Origin: Caballeronia sordidicola
GTDB lineage: Bacteria; Pseudomonadota; Gammaproteobacteria; Burkholderiales; Burkholderiaceae
NCBI RefSeq assembly: GCF_000729995.1
Contig: NZ_JNFG01000204.1
Location: forward strand, 1-64,000
Direction of reading: 5' to 3'
Length of the DNA stretch: 64,000 nucleotides
Position 1 is the first letter of the stretch. Each line of letters opens with the position of its first letter. Position numbers and translations under genes: made by a program. The notes under the pieces are model-generated. The model was given only the letters and a program-made list of their open reading frames with translations, had not been told where the DNA came from and searched no databases. Of the stretch, positions 59,538-64,000 are shown one piece after another.

Positions 59538-60581
59538 TCAGAGCGGCGCGAAATCCAGGCGGCGACCTTCTGCGTTGCTGCGGATGGCTATGTCGATGAT
59601 GGTCATGACATCGACGGCATCTTGCGACGAGACTGGGAACGGCTTGCCGTCAAGCACCGATGCCGCCAGCGCACGATAAAACTCTGCATAAGCGCCGTCG
59701 CGGGTGGCGAATTCCTGACGCAAGTCGTGATCGCCATCGACTTCGCGAAGCAGGCCGGGCGGGTTATGGCCGAACTCGGGATTGCCGGGGCGCAAACCGG
59801 CTTTGAGCTGGTCTTCCTGCACATCGAGACCCGTTTTCACATAGCTGCCGCGTGTGCCGTGAATGGCGAAGCGCGGCGGTTCCAGCGCGGCTAGCGCCGT
59901 GGCGTGCAGCACGATTTCTTTGTCTTCGTAGCCCAGCAACAAATGCACGTAATCCGGTGCGCTCGCGTGATCGCGGTGCGCGTGGACGCTAGCAAAAATG
60001 GTTTGCGGCCGGCCGAACAACGTCAACGCCTGATCGATGAGATGCGGCCCCAGATCGAACAACAAGCCGCCGCCCCGCGACGCTTCCTCGCGCCAGCGCT
60101 GCGGCACTTTCGGCCGGAAGCGATCGAAATGCGATTCATAGTGCGTCACGCGCCCAAGCCGGCCGCTTTCGATCAACGCGCGCACCGTCATGAAATCGCC
60201 ATCCCAGCGACGGTTGTGGAACGGCGCGAATAGCAATCCGCGCTTTTCGGCCAACTCGGCGAGGGTTTTTGCATCGGCGCCGGAGAGGGTGACCGGCTTG
60301 TCGACCACGACGTTCCTGCCCGCTTCCAGGGCTTTCCTGGCGAGTTCGAAATGGGTGTCGTTGGGTGTTGCGATGACGATGCAATCAAGTTCATCGATGG
60401 CGAGCAGCGCATCGAAATCTTCGACGATCGTCGCGTTCGGGTAATCGGCCTGCGCGCGCTCGGGTTTGCCGGTGGCAATGGCGGATACGGTCGCGCGGCC
60501 GCAATGATCGATGACGGGCGCGTGAAACGTTTCGCCGGCAAAGCCATAGCCCATCAGGCCTACTTTTAGAAGTGCTGTCAT
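59538..60581 (-). CDS. Gfo/Idh/MocA-family oxidoreductase
   Basis: NAD(P)-dependent sugar/polyol oxidoreductase-like protein, 347 aa. The N-terminal Rossmann motif is VGLMGYGFAGETFHAP; the conserved lysine lies in NVVVDKPVTLSGADA; the C-terminal sheet domain follows. The start at 60581 places the Rossmann strand at residue 6; the frame upstream overlaps the divergent helicase leader. Substrate unknown; YdhI/YhhX-like members oxidise or isomerise sugars. Confidence 0.88.
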   Translation of the reverse strand: MTALLKVGLMGYGFAGETFHAPVIDHCGRATVSAIATGKPERAQADYPNATIVEDFDALLAIDELDCIVIATPNDTHFELARKALEAGRNVVVDKPVTLSGADAKTLAELAEKRGLLFAPFHNRRWDGDFMTVRALIESGRLGRVTHYESHFDRFRPKVPQRWREEASRGGGLLFDLGPHLIDQALTLFGRPQTIFASVHAHRDHASAPDYVHLLLGYEDKEIVLHATALAALEPPRFAIHGTRGSYVKTGLDVQEDQLKAGLRPGNPEFGHNPPGLLREVDGDHDLRQEFATRDGAYAEFYRALAASVLDGKPFPVSSQDAVDVMTIIDIAIRSNAEGRRLDFAPL

Positions 60582-60870
60582 GCGGGCATCCTGTTGGTTG
60601 GCGATGCCGATATTGTGGCACGGGCCTGAAATGGCGGATCGGGTTGAAACGGTTGAAACGGGATTGAAACTTCGCACGGTGCTTGAGCGCGGACTGCCGA
60701 AAGGGCCAGAACCATCGCTTTCGAGCGATGGTTTCTTCCGTGTTAACATCCGCTCTCCAAATCGCGCCCGCTTCGGGGTGGCGCAATTTTGTTCACCTTC
60801 TTGCTCACCATCGCGTACTTCCGGCAGCCGAAACGTCCGCCCGATTTACGCATCTCAAAGTGTCCGAACG

Positions 60871-62976
60871 ATGTCCGCAGCAGGTATGAACGCCGCGCAA
60901 TCCGAAGCGGTGCGCTATCTCGATGGCCCATGTCTTGTGCTTGCCGGCGCCGGCAGCGGCAAGACGCGCGTGATCACCCAGAAGATTGCCCATCTGATCG
61001 AAGGCAAGGGCTTCGAGCCGAAGCACATTGCCGCGCTGACCTTCACGAACAAGGCCGCGCTTGAAATGCGCGAGCGCACGGCAAAGCTGCTTGAAGGGAA
61101 GGCCCTCACCACGCCCGGCAAGGAAGGCCGCCGGGTGCCGGTGAACCAGTTGACCATTTCCACGTTTCACTCGCTCGGCGTGCAGATCATGCGGCAGGAG
61201 GCTGAGCACGTCGGCCTGAAACCGCAGTTCTCGATCATGGATTCCAGCGATTGTTTCGGCCTCGTTCAGGAACAGTTAGGGACCACCGATAAGGGCCTGA
61301 TCCGCAAGGTCCAGTCGATTATCTCGCTGTGGAAGAACGGCATGATGTCGCCGGATCAGGCGTCGGCGAGCGCGTCGAACGAGGACGAGATGCAGGCGGC
61401 CATTGTGTTTCGCAGTTACGTGGCGACGCTGCACGCGTACCAGGCGCTCGATTTCGACGATCTGATCCTGAAGCCCGCACAGCTTTTCGCGGAAAACGAG
61501 CAGGTTCGCGAAAAGTGGCAGAACCGGCTGCGTTATCTGCTGATCGACGAATATCAGGACACGAACACCTGCCAGTACGAACTGCTGAAACTGCTGGCCG
61601 GTCCGCGTGCGGCGTTCACGGCGGTGGGCGATGACGATCAGGCCATCTACGGCTGGCGCGGCGCGACGCTTGAGAACCTTGCGCAGTTGGGCAAGGACTT
61701 TCCGAAGCTGCATGTGGTGAAGCTCGAGCAGAACTATCGGTCGACCGTGCGCATCCTGACGGCTGCCAACAACGTGATTGCGAACAACCCGAAGTTGTTC
61801 GAAAAGAAGCTGTGGTCCGAACACGGGATGGGCGACTCGATCACCGTGACCGCTTGCAACGACGAAGAGCACGAAGCGGAATCGGTGGTGTTCCGGCTGT
61901 CGGCGCATAAGTTCGAGCGGCGCGCGGCGTTTCGCGATTACGCCATTTTGTATCGTGGGAATTTTCAGGCGCGGATCTTCGAACAGGTGCTGCGTCGGGA
62001 GCGGATTCCGTACGTGCTGTCGGGCGGCCAGTCATTCTTCGATAAAGCCGAGATCAAGGACATCGTCGCTTATTTGCGGCTGATCGCGAATCCCGATGAC
62101 GATCCAGCGTTTATCCGCGCGATCACCACGCCGCGGCGGGGTGTCGGCAATACCACGCTTGAGGCGCTGGGTTCGTTCGCGGGACAGGCGAAGGTGTCGC
62201 TGTTCGAAGCCGTGTTCATGGGCGGCATTGAAGCGCGGTTGTCCGCGCGGCAGGTCGAGCCGTTGCGCGCGTTTTGCGAATGGATGCAGCGCCTGGCCGA
62301 TCGGGCGGGGCGCGATCCAGCAACCCAAGTGCTCGACGACATGATGGAGGCAATCCATTACGAGGCGTATCTCTACGATGCTCACGACGAACGACAGGCG
62401 CAATCGAAGTGGCAGAACGTGCTGGAATTCTGCGAGTGGCTGAAGAAAAAGGGCACGAAGCCCGAGGCGGAGCCGTCTGAAGACTCGGAGGCCACGGGTT
62501 ATGACAACGCCGATGGTTTCGGCGATGAAGGCAAGAACCTGCTCGGCCTGATTCAGACCGTTGCGCTGATGTCGATGCTCGAAGGCAAAGATGAAAACCC
62601 CGATGCCGTGCGGCTGACGACGGTGCATGCATCGAAGGGGCTTGAGTATCCGCACGTGTTTTTGGTCGGCGTGGAGGAGGGGATCATGCCGCACCGTGGC
62701 AATCCCGATGCGGACGCGGACGCGCCGGTCGATACCGGCCGGATCGAGGAAGAGCGGCGGCTGATGTACGTCGCGATTACGCGGGCGCAGCGCAGCCTCC
62801 ATGTGAACTGGTGCAAGAAGCGCAAGCGGGCGCGCGAGACGGTGGTGTGCGAAGCGTCGCGATTTATCCCGGAAATGCTTCTCGACGATGCACCTCCGCC
62901 GACGGAGGAAGAAGCGCCGATGTCGCCGAAGGACCGGATGGCGCGGCTCAAAGAGTTGCTGCAGAAGCCGGCTTGA
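60871..62976 (+). CDS. rep: UvrD/Rep-type superfamily 1 DNA helicase
   Basis: 701 aa 3'-5' helicase; its length and motifs resemble Rep. Walker A GAGSGKTRVIT near residue 27, TFTNKAALEMRER (Ia), LIDEYQDTN (II), GDDDQAIYGWRGA (III), QNYRST (IV), TVHASKGLEYPHVFLVG (V) and EEERRLMYVAITRAQ (VI) are all intact. Helps forks past bound proteins and in repair. The symbol is a best guess between rep and uvrD. Starts at 60871 or 60886 are both in frame. Confidence 0.92.
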   Translation: MSAAGMNAAQSEAVRYLDGPCLVLAGAGSGKTRVITQKIAHLIEGKGFEPKHIAALTFTNKAALEMRERTAKLLEGKALTTPGKEGRRVPVNQLTISTFHSLGVQIMRQEAEHVGLKPQFSIMDSSDCFGLVQEQLGTTDKGLIRKVQSIISLWKNGMMSPDQASASASNEDEMQAAIVFRSYVATLHAYQALDFDDLILKPAQLFAENEQVREKWQNRLRYLLIDEYQDTNTCQYELLKLLAGPRAAFTAVGDDDQAIYGWRGATLENLAQLGKDFPKLHVVKLEQNYRSTVRILTAANNVIANNPKLFEKKLWSEHGMGDSITVTACNDEEHEAESVVFRLSAHKFERRAAFRDYAILYRGNFQARIFEQVLRRERIPYVLSGGQSFFDKAEIKDIVAYLRLIANPDDDPAFIRAITTPRRGVGNTTLEALGSFAGQAKVSLFEAVFMGGIEARLSARQVEPLRAFCEWMQRLADRAGRDPATQVLDDMMEAIHYEAYLYDAHDERQAQSKWQNVLEFCEWLKKKGTKPEAEPSEDSEATGYDNADGFGDEGKNLLGLIQTVALMSMLEGKDENPDAVRLTTVHASKGLEYPHVFLVGVEEGIMPHRGNPDADADAPVDTGRIEEERRLMYVAITRAQRSLHVNWCKKRKRARETVVCEASRFIPEMLLDDAPPPTEEEAPMSPKDRMARLKELLQKPA

Positions 62977-63624
62977 TTGTTGGTGGATCGGCGGCTCGGC
63001 GGCTCAATTGAAAAACCCTGCGTTTTGCGCTACCCGTACCACAAAGGTGTTGGTTTTTGAGCTAATTAGCGCTGAGACGCGCGTTCCAAAAGGGGATTGC
63101 GGGTCTTTTTTTGCCGGAGATATTTCCAAGAGATGGTGGGCGCAAGATTTCTCGACGTTGAGTCCGAGCTTGGCGGGTAGAGGCCCGGAAAAAAGAGCTT
63201 CGGGACCAGTTCAGAGACTTGCTTCCGAAATACAAGGCAAACCGGCCGAGACTGGAAGAATTTTTGGCGGAAATACAGAGCTAACGACCGGGTGCTACAT
63301 GCGCAAAGCGTCAATGTTCGGGCGTTCTTTATTGGACCGGGCGATCGACGTTCGAGCAAACTGCCTCGCAACCGCTGGCTTGCAGTGCAGCAAATCAGAG
63401 AAACTTGCTTCTTAAAAATGAAGCAGTTTGTGAAATTCGATGCTGCATAGTGAAGTATGTCAGTGTTTATTGCTTCTCTATGATGAAGCAAAACATTCGA
63501 TTTTGCATCGCTATATTGACGCAGCATGCACGTATATGTTTCGTTTGGGTGAAGCAAAAAATTGCGAGTTACTTCACTATAGGCTATCATTATTTTAGTT
63601 TTTGATATCCTATAGGCCAGCAAA
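62977..63624. other. Intergenic, AT-rich boundary region
   Basis: About 650 bp. The left part includes a frame reading EARKKELRDQFRDLLPKYKA that ends at 63283 but has no start, perhaps the tail of a decayed gene. The right part (63400-63600) is AT-rich with repeated TGCTTC/GAAGCA dyads, described separately. No intact gene was found. Confidence 0.45.
63406..63577. promoter_or_regulatory. Repeated operator-like dyads before the mobile mystery protein A gene
   Basis: TGCTTC-N8-GAAGCA occurs twice (63406-63425 and 63471-63490). GTGAAGTA near 63450, GTGAAGCA at 63549 and TACTTCAC at 63570-63577 are further half-sites. The two dyads head an imperfect direct repeat of about 65 bp. Probable binding sites for the downstream HTH protein. 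Confidence 0.6.
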
Positions 63625-64000
63625 ATGGATTCCAGAATGAGGCAGCTCCGGCTTGAGCAGGTCCAAGCGTCGGTCGCAGCGTACTCGGATTTGACCAACC
63701 GTCGGCCCCCGGCGCGTGGATGGCTGAAGGCCATCCGAGAGTCGTTAGGGCTTACTGAGCGACAACAAGCCGACAGATTAGGTATCACCGGTTCGACCCT
63801 GCACAAATCGGAATCGGCGGAAGCGGAGGAGCGAATCACCCTCGGACAACTGCGCAAGTTGGCTGAGGGGCTGGACTGCGAGCTGGTCTATGCTCTGGTG
63901 CCCAGAAGGCCACTGACTCAAGTGGTCGAAGACCGGGCGCGCTCAATCGCCCTGCAGGAAGTGAGTGGAGTTGCGCACACCATGAGTCTGGAAGACCAAC
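63625..64000 (+). CDS. Mobile mystery protein A, truncated by window end
   Basis: 125 residues are visible and the frame is open at the window edge. An XRE-type HTH lies in IRESLGLTERQQADRLGITG...STLHKSE, followed by LAEGLDCELVYALVP and RARSIALQEVSGVAHTMSLE, phrases I recall from TIGR02612 'mobile mystery protein A'. Its partner, mobile mystery protein B, is a Fic-domain protein, expected just beyond the window. The pair behaves like a toxin-antitoxin or addiction cassette carried on mobile DNA. Confidence 0.75.
   Translation, partial: MDSRMRQLRLEQVQASVAAYSDLTNRRPPARGWLKAIRESLGLTERQQADRLGITGSTLHKSESAEAEERITLGQLRKLAEGLDCELVYALVPRRPLTQVVEDRARSIALQEVSGVAHTMSLEDQ

Noticed and set aside
63066-63857. 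263-codon minus-strand frame near the right end
   Set aside because: It is antisense to the HTH gene start and crosses the operator repeats. It has no recognisable domain and no ribosome-binding site.

Overview
The window looks like the main chromosome of a Burkholderiaceae bacterium, most likely Caballeronia, Paraburkholderia or Burkholderia. The reasons are the high-GC coding, the gene order mnmG-rsmG-parA-parB-atpIBEFHAGDC followed by hemE, priA and a long PutA, the universal bacterial parS sequence, and several branched-chain-amino-acid type ABC systems. The genus is an inference. No tRNA, rRNA, CRISPR array or insertion sequence was seen.

Layout. 0.3-12.1 kb: two Liv-type ABC transporter operons on the plus strand. 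The first is livG-livF-binding protein-livH-livM. The second has two near-duplicate binding-protein genes, then livH, a livM-livG fusion and livF. 12.1-16.8 kb: tRNA/rRNA modification genes (mnmG, rsmG) and the partition genes parA-parB, with two parS palindromes that are built into terminator-like hairpins and a third parS inside mnmG. 16.8-26.1 kb: an SLC13/ArsB-like transporter gene and the complete F1Fo ATP synthase operon. 26.3-40.2 kb: acyl-CoA synthetase, esterase, a PheC-like periplasmic protein, hemE, priA, trifunctional putA and another Liv-type binding protein. DnaA-box-like sites lie between hemE and priA.

40.4-49.7 kb is the accessory part. It holds a two-gene AAA ATPase + DUF4276/TOPRIM-like module (defence-like), a minus-strand acyl-CoA synthetase/ThDP-enzyme pair, a PAAR protein with an M35-like zinc protease (a candidate type VI secretion effector) followed by two related small exported proteins (candidate immunity) and an unknown cytosolic protein, and a HigA-like antitoxin whose toxin is reduced to a C-terminal remnant.

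49.7-57.3 kb: minus-strand glycine/serine catabolism, gcvT-gcvH-gcvP, an alginate-lyase-like gene and sdaA, headed by a tandem glycine riboswitch. 57.3-63.0 kb: an ABC membrane domain lacking an ATPase, divergent from a TetR regulator with paired operators, a small lipoprotein, a Gfo/Idh/MocA oxidoreductase and a Rep/UvrD helicase. The last kilobase is AT-rich with repeated TGCTTC/GAAGCA operators and runs into a truncated 'mobile mystery protein A' gene, so another accessory segment probably begins at the right edge.

Together the glycine, serine, proline and branched-chain amino-acid genes point to an organism well equipped to take up and burn amino acids. Functions are read from motifs and remembered family features. 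No database search was run.
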